Assembly: GCA_030529185.1 (NCBI GenBank)
Contig: JAUMXI010000004.1
Coordinates: forward strand, 25,057-88,134
Source: Flavobacteriaceae bacterium
GTDB taxonomy: Bacteria > Bacteroidota > Bacteroidia > Flavobacteriales > Weeksellaceae
Reading direction: 5' to 3'
Length of the DNA stretch: 63,078 nt
Shown here one piece after another: positions 56,008 to 63,078 of the stretch. A program made the translations under genes and the position numbers. Under the pieces are notes generated by a model. That model had not been told where the DNA came from and made no database searches. It saw nothing but the letters and a program-made list of their open reading frames with translations. Every line of letters begins with the position of its first letter. The first letter of the stretch is position 1.

Positions 56008-57882
56008 ATGAACTACATCAGCGTTGAAAATTTGACGAAAACATACGGAATTATCACTTTATTTGAAAACATTTCGTTTCACATCAATGAAGGAGATAAA
56101 ATTGCAATTGTAGCAAAAAACGGCAGTGGAAAATCTACCCTGCTTAAAATTTTGATGGGACAGGATTTCGCTGATAGTGGGACAATTAGCATCAATAAAG
56201 ACATTCAAGTAGTTTTATTTGACCAAGAAATTTCCTTTGATGGAGATTTGAGCATTACGGAATTTATAATGAACTTGGATTCTCTACCTATTTTGGCACT
56301 AAAAAATTATCAAAAATCATTAACCTCTACGGATAGCGATTTTATTGAGAAAGCCCTCATAGAAATGGAGACTCAAAAAGCGTGGGATTTGGAAAATGAA
56401 ATTAAGCAAATTTTATCACAGCTTAAAATCACCGACCTTGATGCAAAAATGAAAAATCTCTCGGGAGGGCAAATCAAACGCGTAGCACTGGCAAAACTTC
56501 TGATAGAAACCAGAATTGAACACAAACGCACTCTGCTCATTATGGACGAGCCAACCAACCACCTTGATGTAGATATGGTGGAATGGCTGGAACAATTTCT
56601 CTCCAAAGCAATGGTCACTCTGCTTCTCGTAACCCACGACCGATATTTTTTAGATAGCATTTGTGATATTATTTGGGAAATTGAAGACCAGAAACTCTAC
56701 ATTCATCAAGGAGCGTATGCTCAATATTTAGAAAATAAAAGTATTCGCGAAGAAAATCTCAACGCAACAATTGATAAAGCCAACAACCTTTACAGAAAGG
56801 AATTGGAATGGATGAGAAGGCAACCCAAAGCCCGAACAACGAAATCCAAAAGTAGAATAGATGCCTTTTACGAAACGGAAAAAATTGCTAAAACCGATAC
56901 CCGAAAACAAGAATTAGCCCTTAACTTTGAAATGAAGAGATTGGGGAAAAAGATTTTGGAGTTGAAAAACATCAATAAAAGATTTGGCGACAAAATTTTA
57001 TTAGACAATTTCAGTCATCAATTCCAAAGAGGAGAAAAAGTCGGCATTATCGGAAAAAACGGCGTTGGAAAATCTACTTTGCTTAATATTATTCTAGGAT
57101 TTGAACCTTATGATAGTGGAGAAATAGAAGTTGGAGAAACTATAAAATTCGGATATTTCTCTCAAAAAGGCATTGATTTCAGGGAAGACCAAAGGGTAAT
57201 TGACTTTATGAAAGATATTGCAGAATATTATCCTTTAAGCAATGGTAAAAGTATTTCTGCCTCTCAATTCTTGAAAATGTTTCTTTTTAACGAGCAAACA
57301 CAATACACCCAAATCGCCAACCTCAGCGGTGGAGAAAAAAGAAGATTGTATCTTATTTCCATTTTGTTCCAAAATCCAAACTTTTTGATTTTTGACGAAC
57401 CTACCAACGATTTGGATTTGCCAACACTTACCGTTTTAGAAAATTTCTTACAACAATTTCAAGGCTGTCTAATTATCGTTTCTCACGACCGATATTTTAT
57501 GGATAAAATTACCGACCATCTTTTGGTATTTGAAGGAAACGGAAAAATAAAAGATTTTATTGGAAACTTTACAGAATACAGAAGTAAAGAAAAAGATACA
57601 AAAAATGAGAGCCAAGACACGAAAACTGAGAAGCAGGATACGAGAGCCAAGAATCCAGAAAAACTAAAGAAAAAATTAAGTTTTAAGGAACAAAAAGAAT
57701 TGGAGCAGATAGAAAAAGAAATGCCCGTTTTAGAAGAAAAACGAAATGAGATTTTAGAAAAACTAAACAACGAAACGGATTATAATATTATCTCTGAACT
57801 TTCTAAAAATTTAGAAGAAATCTCCGAAAAATTAGAAAACCACGAAATGCGTTGGCTGGAATTGCAGGAAAGCATTAATTAA
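56008..57882 (+). CDS. ABC-F family ATP-binding protein (Uup-like)
   Basis: 624-residue soluble protein with two ABC domains, no membrane part; ABC-F proteins act on the ribosome. First domain: Walker A AKNGSGKSTLL (about residue 37), signature LSGGQIKRVALA, Walker B LLIMDEPTNHLD. Second: GKNGVGKSTLL (about residue 346), LSGGEKRRLYL, LIFDEPTNDLDL. A charged interdomain linker and a C-terminal coiled coil (about 555-624) match the Uup branch. Residues about 531-552 (KDTKNESQDTKTEKQDTRAK) are encoded by an intergenic-type repeat just before the coiled coil. Confidence 0.92.
   Translation: MNYISVENLTKTYGIITLFENISFHINEGDKIAIVAKNGSGKSTLLKILMGQDFADSGTISINKDIQVVLFDQEISFDGDLSITEFIMNLDSLPILALKNYQKSLTSTDSDFIEKALIEMETQKAWDLENEIKQILSQLKITDLDAKMKNLSGGQIKRVALAKLLIETRIEHKRTLLIMDEPTNHLDVDMVEWLEQFLSKAMVTLLLVTHDRYFLDSICDIIWEIEDQKLYIHQGAYAQYLENKSIREENLNATIDKANNLYRKELEWMRRQPKARTTKSKSRIDAFYETEKIAKTDTRKQELALNFEMKRLGKKILELKNINKRFGDKILLDNFSHQFQRGEKVGIIGKNGVGKSTLLNIILGFEPYDSGEIEVGETIKFGYFSQKGIDFREDQRVIDFMKDIAEYYPLSNGKSISASQFLKMFLFNEQTQYTQIANLSGGEKRRLYLISILFQNPNFLIFDEPTNDLDLPTLTVLENFLQQFQGCLIIVSHDRYFMDKITDHLLVFEGNGKIKDFIGNFTEYRSKEKDTKNESQDTKTEKQDTRAKNPEKLKKKLSFKEQKELEQIEKEMPVLEEKRNEILEKLNNETDYNIISELSKNLEEISEKLENHEMRWLELQESIN
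57597..57662. repeat. GAGCCAAGA-type repeat inside the ABC-F gene
   Basis: Units such as GAGAGCCAAGACACGA and ATACGAGAGCCAAGAATC recur in frame. Same family as 25230-25312 and 63040-63078. Confidence 0.5.
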
Positions 57883-57891
57883 TCAAAATTT

Positions 57892-57927
57892 AAAAAATCC
57901 ACTCCGAAAAAATCAGAGTGGATTTTT
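57892..57927. terminator. Bidirectional terminator between ABC-F gene and rpsA
   Basis: Stem AAAAATCCACTC/GAGTGGATTTTT with an 11-nt loop. Confidence 0.85.
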
Positions 57928-57947
57928 ATTTTTCAAAATTTCAGAGA

Positions 57948-59714
57948 TTATTTCCCTTCCATTTTCTTTTTCAATTCAGCAAGAGCATCAATATCTCCAA
58001 GAGTTGTTTTCTCCTCAGCAGTAGATGCTTTTACAGTTGCTTCTTTCACATTTTTTCTTTCCTCTTCACGGAAAAGACCTGTGTGAGAAACTACCACTCT
58101 CTTGAATTCTTTATTGAACTCAATTACTTTAAACTGAGCCTCTTCTCCTTTCTTGATTTTAGAACCATCTTCTTTTTCTAATAATCTTGAAGGACAGAAT
58201 GCTTCAACTTCTGCATCTTCAAACTGAACTTGAGCTCCTTTATCAAATACATCAGTTGCTTTTCCTGTGTGAGTAGTTCCTTCTGCGTATTTAGTTTCAA
58301 ACTTATCCCAAGGGTTTTCAGTTAATTGTTTGTGTCCCAAAGAAAGTCTTCTTGCATCAACATCCAATTCTAATACAACCACTTCTAATTTATCCCCAAC
58401 AGAGCAGAATTCAGATGGGTGCTTGATTTTCTTAGTCCAAGAAAGGTCAGAGATATAAACCAATCCATCAATTCCTTCTTCTAATTCTACGAAAACACCG
58501 AAGTTAGTGAAGTTTCTTACAGAACCTGTGTGCTTAGAACCTACTGGATATTTAGCTTCAATTCCAGCCCAAGGGTCTTGCGTTAATTGCTTGATACCCA
58601 AAGAAATTTTTCTCTCATCTTTATCCAAAGTAAGAACTTGTGCCTCTACCTCATCACCGATTTTCACGAAATCTCCTGCACTTCTCAAATGAGTAGACCA
58701 AGACATTTCAGAAACATGGATAAGTCCTTCTACACCTGGTGCAATTTCTACGAATGCTCCGTAATCAGCAAGAACAACTACTTTTCCTTTTACTTTATCT
58801 CCAACTTTCAAGTCAGCAGAAAGAGCGTCCCAAGGGTGTTGCTCTAATTGCTTCATACCCAATTGGATTCTTGTCTTCTCATCATCAAAATCAAGGATAA
58901 CCACTTTCACAGTTTGTCCGTCTGTAAGGATTTCTGATGGGTGATTTACTCTTGACCAAGAAAGGTCTGTAATGTGGATTAATCCATCTACACCACCAAG
59001 GTCGATGAATACTCCATAAGAAGTAATGTTTTTAACCGTTCCTTCAAGAACTTGTCCTTTCTCTAATTGAGCGATGATTTCTTTCTTCTGACCTTCAATA
59101 TCAGCCTCAATCAATGCTTTGTGAGAAACTACTACATTCTTGAATTCTGGGTTGATTTTAACCACTTTGAACTCCATAGTTTTACCTACGAATTGGTCGT
59201 AATCTTTGATAGGCTTCACATCAATCTGAGAACCAGGCAAGAATGCTTCAATACCGAATACATCTACAATCATACCTCCTTTTGTTCTTGACTTCACGAA
59301 ACCATTTACGATTTCTCCACTTGTATGGTATTCATTTACTTTATCCCAAGCTTTAAGCGTTCTCGCTTTCTTGTGAGAAAGTTGTAATTGTCCTGTTTTG
59401 TCCTCTCTTCTATCTACCATTACTTCAACCTCATCTCCTACTTTAAGACCTTGGTTGTAACGGAATTCGTTAAGAGAGATAACTCCCTCAGACTTGAAGT
59501 TGATATCTACAATCGCTTCTTTGTCTGTCAATCTCACCACTTTACCGATGATAACATCAGACTCAGAAAGGTCGTTTAAAGACCCTTTGTAGATTTCTTC
59601 TAATTCACTTTTTTCTTTTCTGTCCTCTGCGTTAAGACCTGATTCAAAAGAATCCCAATCAAACTGCTCAGGAGCCACATTTTGGTTCAATAGAACCTCT
59701 TCTTGTTTTGACAT
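57948..59714 (-). CDS. rpsA: 30S ribosomal protein S1
   Basis: 588 residues from the ATG of MSKQEEVLLNQ; a longer frame begins 42 nt upstream without conservation. Several S1 RNA-binding repeats are clear, e.g. LEGTVKNITSYGVFIDLGG, VKGKVVVLADYGAFVEIAPG and HTGSVRNFTNFGVFVELEEG, each followed by a GLIHV/GLVYI-type strand and DLSW. S1 aids mRNA recruitment, which matters where Shine-Dalgarno sequences are weak, as here. Confidence 0.96.
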   Translation of the reverse strand: MSKQEEVLLNQNVAPEQFDWDSFESGLNAEDRKEKSELEEIYKGSLNDLSESDVIIGKVVRLTDKEAIVDINFKSEGVISLNEFRYNQGLKVGDEVEVMVDRREDKTGQLQLSHKKARTLKAWDKVNEYHTSGEIVNGFVKSRTKGGMIVDVFGIEAFLPGSQIDVKPIKDYDQFVGKTMEFKVVKINPEFKNVVVSHKALIEADIEGQKKEIIAQLEKGQVLEGTVKNITSYGVFIDLGGVDGLIHITDLSWSRVNHPSEILTDGQTVKVVILDFDDEKTRIQLGMKQLEQHPWDALSADLKVGDKVKGKVVVLADYGAFVEIAPGVEGLIHVSEMSWSTHLRSAGDFVKIGDEVEAQVLTLDKDERKISLGIKQLTQDPWAGIEAKYPVGSKHTGSVRNFTNFGVFVELEEGIDGLVYISDLSWTKKIKHPSEFCSVGDKLEVVVLELDVDARRLSLGHKQLTENPWDKFETKYAEGTTHTGKATDVFDKGAQVQFEDAEVEAFCPSRLLEKEDGSKIKKGEEAQFKVIEFNKEFKRVVVSHTGLFREEERKNVKEATVKASTAEEKTTLGDIDALAELKKKMEGK

Positions 59715-59832
59715 AAAAATATCACTTTGTATTCCTTCTTTTTTAGTTTTGACCAAATGTGTAGGCTAAAAAATCGGGAAGATGTTAAATTTAATTTTCT
59801 CTGCTTCGTCAAAATTCCCTACAAAAGCGTTG

Positions 59833-59860
59833 CAAAGATATACAAATATTTTAAATTCAA
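59833..59860 (-). promoter_or_regulatory. Promoter of rpsA
   Basis: Minus strand TATCTTTG (59833-59840) with TTG at 59858-59860, 17 nt apart; leader about 110 nt. Confidence 0.65.
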
Positions 59861-59919
59861 TATATTTAAATAAAAAAGAGATAGCAAAAATATGTATCTT
59901 TTTTTGATGTTTTAATAAT

Positions 59920-60085
59920 ATTCTTTTATCTTGATACAAAAGATCCAAAAAATCAAGACTTGGAAACTCGGCTAAAAATTTGGGAGTTTTTCTAAAACTT
60001 TTAGAACTCGCTTTGCTTAAATAAGTTTTTTTACCAAAAAAACCTCAAATTTTCTTAACGCCTCCGTTTCCTATGCCAGTTAAAC
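59920..60085. repeat. Dispersed intergenic repeat, diverged third copy
   Basis: Shares with 118-392, in the same order: a TTCTTTT...ACAAAAGA hairpin, CCAAAAAATCAAG, GGCTAAAAAT, an AACTCGCT stretch, and TTTTCTTAACGCC. Fills the gap between pdhB-type and rpsA genes; no gene seen. Confidence 0.6.
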
Positions 60086-60101
60086 TTGAATTAACTTTCC
60101 T

Positions 60102-61085
60102 CTACTTTTTTATATAAAGCACTTTTTTGATGGCCTCTTTCACCTCTTCTACTTTTGGGAACCATTCCGCAAAAAGTGGAGCGGAATAAGGAGCTGGAGC
60201 ATCTGGCGTGGTAATCCTTTTAATCGGAGCGTCCAAATAATCAAAGGCTTTTTGTTGAACCATATAAGTAATCTCCGAAGCCACTGAACCGAAAGGCCAA
60301 GCCTCCTCTAAAATGACCATTCTATTTGTTTTTTTCACGGATTGAAGAATTGTATCGTAATCCAACGGACGCACGGTTCGTAAATCAACCACTTCCACAG
60401 AAATATTTTCTTTTGCTAATTCTTCCGCCGCCTGAAGAGCCAATTTGGTAATTTTCCCAAAAGTAATCAAACTCACATCTGTTCCTTCTCTTTTAATATC
60501 TGCTTTCCCGATAGGCAAATAATATTCCTCTTCTGGAATTTCCATTTTATCGCCATACATTTGCTCGGATTCCATAAAAAGCACGGGGTCATTATCCTGA
60601 ATTGCCGATTTTAAAAGCCCTTTCGCATCGTATGGATTAGAGGGAACCACCACTTTCAAACCTGGGCAATTCGCATACCAACTCTCAAACGCTTGGGAAT
60701 GCGTTGCCCCCAACTGCCCCGCAGACCCCGTCGGACCACGGAAAACAATAGGAATATTCCACTGCCCACCGCTCATTTGATACATTTTCGCGGCATTGCT
60801 GATGATTTGGTCTATGGCAACCATAGAAAAATTAAAAGTCATAAATTCCACAATTGGGCGACAACCGTTCATCGAAGCCCCCACAGAAATTCCCGCAAAC
60901 CCCAACTCTGAAATAGGTGCATCTATCACTCTTTTTTCTCCAAATTCGTCCAACATTCCTTTAGATGCTTTATAAGCTCCGTTATACTCTGCCACTTCCT
61001 CTCCTATCAAATATATAGATTCATCTTTACGCATCTCCTCGCTCATCGCTTGAGCAATCACTTCTCTAAATGTATATTCCTTCAT
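60102..61085 (-). CDS. Pyruvate dehydrogenase E1 component, beta subunit
   Basis: 327-residue thiamine-PP-dependent E1 beta subunit of the pyruvate dehydrogenase complex. YTFREVIAQAMSEEMRKDES, LIGEEVAEYNGAYKASKGML, APISELGFAGISVGASMNG, GGQWNIPIVFRGPTGSAGQL and VVPSNPYDAKGLLKSAI are typical. The alpha subunit is not adjacent, so it is encoded elsewhere. A branched-chain 2-oxoacid E1 beta is the alternative; the acidic-residue-rich N-terminus and GPTGSAGQLGATHSQ favour pyruvate. Confidence 0.88.
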   Translation of the reverse strand: MKEYTFREVIAQAMSEEMRKDESIYLIGEEVAEYNGAYKASKGMLDEFGEKRVIDAPISELGFAGISVGASMNGCRPIVEFMTFNFSMVAIDQIISNAAKMYQMSGGQWNIPIVFRGPTGSAGQLGATHSQAFESWYANCPGLKVVVPSNPYDAKGLLKSAIQDNDPVLFMESEQMYGDKMEIPEEEYYLPIGKADIKREGTDVSLITFGKITKLALQAAEELAKENISVEVVDLRTVRPLDYDTILQSVKKTNRMVILEEAWPFGSVASEITYMVQQKAFDYLDAPIKRITTPDAPAPYSAPLFAEWFPKVEEVKEAIKKVLYIKK

Positions 61086-61104
61086 AATTTTTCTTTAATA
61101 GGGA

Positions 61105-61112
61105 CAAATTTA
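61105..61112 (-). promoter_or_regulatory. Candidate -7 element of the E1 beta gene
   Basis: Minus strand TAAATTTG, 20 nt before the ATG; -33 TTG not evident. The rest of the 256-nt divergent gap holds only this and the U32 promoter. Confidence 0.45.
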
Positions 61113-61293
61113 ATATAAAATTTTTATTAAATTAACATCTTTTGTTTTCTCATACAGATTAGACAATACTACAATCTTGACAAATCATTAAATAAATCAC
61201 AACTTTAATTTATCACTCACTCCGCCTGTCTTTAATTTCCATTATAAATTATTATTCGAAACAAAGAGAATTTAAATAAATAATGATGAACTT

Positions 61294-61321
61294 TTGATTT
61301 CCAAATTATCTTTTATCTTTG
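61294..61321 (+). promoter_or_regulatory. Promoter of the U32 protein / ferredoxin operon
   Basis: TTG (61294-61296) and TATCTTTG (61314-61321), 17 nt apart, 20 nt before the ATG. Confidence 0.68.
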
Positions 61322-61341
61322 CACAAATTTTTTAGAGAAGA

Positions 61342-62586
61342 ATGACAAAAACAGGGCGAATAGAGTTGATGGCTCCAGCGGGGGATTTCACCTCTTTGCA
61401 AGCGGCATTAGATAATGGTGCCGATTCCGTATATTTCGGAGTAGAACAGCTTAATATGAGGGCAAGAGCTTCAATGAACTTTACATTAGATGACCTTCCC
61501 GAAATCAGCAGAAGGTGTAAAGAAAAAGGGGTGAGAACTTATCTTACGCTTAATACCATTATATATGACCACGACCTTTCCATCATCAAAACCCTTTTAG
61601 ATAAAGCCAAAGCTGCAGACCTTACAGCAGTGATTGCGATGGACCAAGCCGTTATCGCCTATGCACGACAAATCGGAATGGAGGTGCATATTTCTACGCA
61701 AATCAACATTACCAATATAGAAACCGTGAAATTCTACGCTCTTTTTGCCGATACTATGGTAATGAGCCGAGAGTTGAGCGTTAATCAAATTAAAAAAATC
61801 TGCACTCAAATTGAAAAGGAGCAAATCAAAGGTCCTTCTGGAAATTTGGTGGAGATTGAAATTTTCGGTCACGGAGCCTTGTGTATGGCAGTTTCAGGGA
61901 AATGTTATTTGAGTTTGCATTCGCACAATTCATCGGCAAATCGTGGGGCGTGTAAGCAAAATTGCCGAAAAAAATACACGGTAATTGACCAAGAATCTGG
62001 CTTTGAAATTGAATTGGACAACGAATATATGATGTCGCCCAAAGACCTTTGCACCATTGGATTTTTAGACCAAATCATAGATGCAGGGGTTAAGGTTTTA
62101 AAGATTGAAGGACGAGGCAGAGCCCCTGAATATGTGGCAAGAGTAACGAAATGTTATCGCGAAGCGATTGACTCCATTGCAGAGGGAACTTACAGCCAAG
62201 AGAAAGTAGGCGAATGGATGAAACTTCTGGAAACGGTTTATAACAGAGGTTTTTGGAGTGGCTATTATCTCGGTCAAGAATTAGGAGAGTGGTCGCCAAA
62301 CCCAGGTTCCAATGCAACGCAGAAGAAAGTTTATATCGGTAAAGGAAGGCATTTTTACCCTAAATCCAACATCGCTGAATTCCTTATTGAGGCTTACGAT
62401 TTGGCAGTAGGAGATAAAGTGCTTATCCAAGGTCCTACAACGGGTTCGCAAGAAATGGAAATTACCGAAATGATGGTAGAAAACAAAGGTTTGCAGGAGA
62501 GAGCTACCAAATCTGATGTGATTACCTTCAAAACGGAGTTCCGAGTTCGCCCAAGTGATAAATTATATAAAATAGTAAAAGCGTAA
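61342..62586 (+). CDS. Peptidase U32 family protein (TrhP/YegQ-like)
   Basis: 414 residues. U32 hallmark IEIFGHGALCMAVSGKCYLS with the neighbouring ANRGACKQNCRKKY gives four Cys likely to hold an iron-sulfur cluster. N-terminal TIM-barrel part begins ELMAPAGDFTSLQAALDNGA. Originally listed as a peptidase family, but characterised relatives (YegQ/TrhP) hydroxylate U34 of tRNA and need iron-sulfur biogenesis. The next gene, a ferredoxin, starts at the base after its stop. Confidence 0.88.
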   Translation: MTKTGRIELMAPAGDFTSLQAALDNGADSVYFGVEQLNMRARASMNFTLDDLPEISRRCKEKGVRTYLTLNTIIYDHDLSIIKTLLDKAKAADLTAVIAMDQAVIAYARQIGMEVHISTQINITNIETVKFYALFADTMVMSRELSVNQIKKICTQIEKEQIKGPSGNLVEIEIFGHGALCMAVSGKCYLSLHSHNSSANRGACKQNCRKKYTVIDQESGFEIELDNEYMMSPKDLCTIGFLDQIIDAGVKVLKIEGRGRAPEYVARVTKCYREAIDSIAEGTYSQEKVGEWMKLLETVYNRGFWSGYYLGQELGEWSPNPGSNATQKKVYIGKGRHFYPKSNIAEFLIEAYDLAVGDKVLIQGPTTGSQEMEITEMMVENKGLQERATKSDVITFKTEFRVRPSDKLYKIVKA

Positions 62587-62817
62587 ATGGTCATCATCAC
62601 ACTACAACGAGATAAGTGCATCGGTTGCAACTATTGTGCGGAGTTTGCCCCAGAGTACTTCCGAATGTCTAAAAAAGATGGAAAATCCGTTCTCCTAAAA
62701 TCTACCGAGAAAAAAGGATTTTTCACTCTGAAAACTCCCATTCCTGATGCTTTTGAACCTTGCGACAAGGCAGCCAAGGCCTGTCCCGTAAAAATTATTT
62801 CGGTAAAGGAAATATAA
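62587..62817 (+). CDS. 4Fe-4S single-cluster ferredoxin
   Basis: 76-residue electron carrier. Cluster ligands: C11, C14, C17 and C66 (CIGCNYC and KACPVKI), plus an extra C59. The pattern is a monocluster CxxCxxC...CP ferredoxin, with a longer middle loop. ATG directly follows the U32 stop without a gap, so translation is coupled. The partner enzyme is probably the U32 protein. Confidence 0.88.
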   Translation: MVIITLQRDKCIGCNYCAEFAPEYFRMSKKDGKSVLLKSTEKKGFFTLKTPIPDAFEPCDKAAKACPVKIISVKEI

Positions 62818-62846
62818 ACGCAACCTTTATTTAGGGTTGCTTTTTT
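62818..62846 (+). terminator. Terminator after the ferredoxin gene
   Basis: Stem GCAACC/GGTTGC and a T run of six. Confidence 0.85.
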
Positions 62847-62863
62847 ATTTAGAAAAATATTTA

Positions 62864-62871
62864 TACTTTTG
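62864..62871 (+). promoter_or_regulatory. Candidate -7 element near the right end
   Basis: TACTTTTG matches TAnnTTTG. No ORF of note follows in the window; a C9 tract (62934-62942) and a terminator-like hairpin come next. Confidence 0.35.
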
Positions 62872-62933
62872 TATCACTAAAAACAAAATAACAATACTAA
62901 AAACCATTATCTATAAAAATATAACTCAAAATA

Positions 62934-62942
62934 CCCCCCCCC
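62934..62942 (+). repeat. Homopolymeric C9 tract
   Basis: Nine C in an otherwise AT-rich non-coding stretch; length variation is possible. Its relation to any gene beyond the window is unknown. Confidence 0.7.
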
Positions 62943-62993
62943 ATATTTTTGGCCGTTTTTTTAAGCAATTTAACCAACTTTTTACATAACACT

Positions 62994-63034
62994 AAAGAGC
63001 GGATTTCTCGTGCGGAGAGGTCGGCTCTTTTTTT
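62994..63034 (+). terminator. Terminator-like hairpin at the right end
   Basis: Outer stem AAAGAGC/GCTCTTT with an inner CTC/GAG stem, followed by T residues. It could end a short non-coding transcript from the 62864 promoter. Confidence 0.5.
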
Positions 63035-63039
63035 GTGGA

Positions 63040-63078
63040 AAAAGATACGAGAGATAAGACACGAGATGCAAGATATTC
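63040..63078. repeat. GATACGAGAGATAAGACACGAG-type repeat at the window end
   Basis: Another member of the AAGAnnCAAGAG family seen at 25230-25312 and in the ABC-F gene. It runs to the last base, so its full length is unknown. Confidence 0.5.

Overview
The window looks like a chromosomal segment of a low-GC member of the Bacteroidota, most likely order Flavobacteriales and close to the Weeksellaceae (Chryseobacterium/Riemerella type). This rests on protein content (GroEL, YceI, DUF6261, S9 peptidase, SulP and U32 plus ferredoxin sets typical of that group), on recurrent TAnnTTTG -7 promoter elements with an upstream TTG, on A-rich leaders without Shine-Dalgarno sequences, and on degenerate intergenic repeats. 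No rRNA operon, prophage, insertion sequence or CRISPR array is visible. The species cannot be named from the sequence alone.

Left part (1-17.8 kb): a duplicated repeat element with terminal inverted repeats (1-392); a POT peptide transporter; YceI; a DUF6261 protein; a compact, AT-rich C-R-M restriction-modification cassette (3.7-5.6 kb) with three copies of a candidate operator; a groES-groEL operon interrupted by a four-helix-bundle gene; a small beta-barrel protein; a GT4 glycosyltransferase and hexapeptide acetyltransferase pair followed by nine 21-bp repeats; a SulP anion transporter; a thiL / dCMP deaminase / xerD / NUDIX operon; and an S9 peptidase.

Middle (17.8-31.7 kb, minus strand): one co-directional S10-spc-alpha ribosomal cluster of 28 genes from rplC to rplQ, including secY, infA, rpmJ and rpoA. 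rpsJ is not at its head, and a repeat-filled gap lies between rpsH and rpsN. mfd and pth run the other way from a shared promoter region. Then come a GNAT-like protein with an overlapping PAP2 protein, rpsP-rimM, a prfB / AAA ATPase / dedA / pdxH operon, a TrmH-type methyltransferase, a bestrophin and mutS.

Right part (47-63 kb): two adjacent GT2 genes share a perfect 344-nt 5' block, and the first carries a G10 tract that looks phase-variable. They are followed by recG, the tuf / tRNA-Trp / secE / nusG and rplK-rplA-rplJ-rplL set, tRNA-Cys, an ABC-F protein, rpsA, the pyruvate dehydrogenase E1 beta subunit, and a U32 protein directly followed by a ferredoxin.

Most genes are housekeeping (translation, secretion, protein folding, DNA repair). 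The accessory signals most worth attention are the RM cassette with its operators, the GT2 mosaic with its G tract, the repeat families (some in frame inside genes), the four-helix-bundle gene inside groESL, and an uncharacterised AAA ATPase cotranscribed with prfB.
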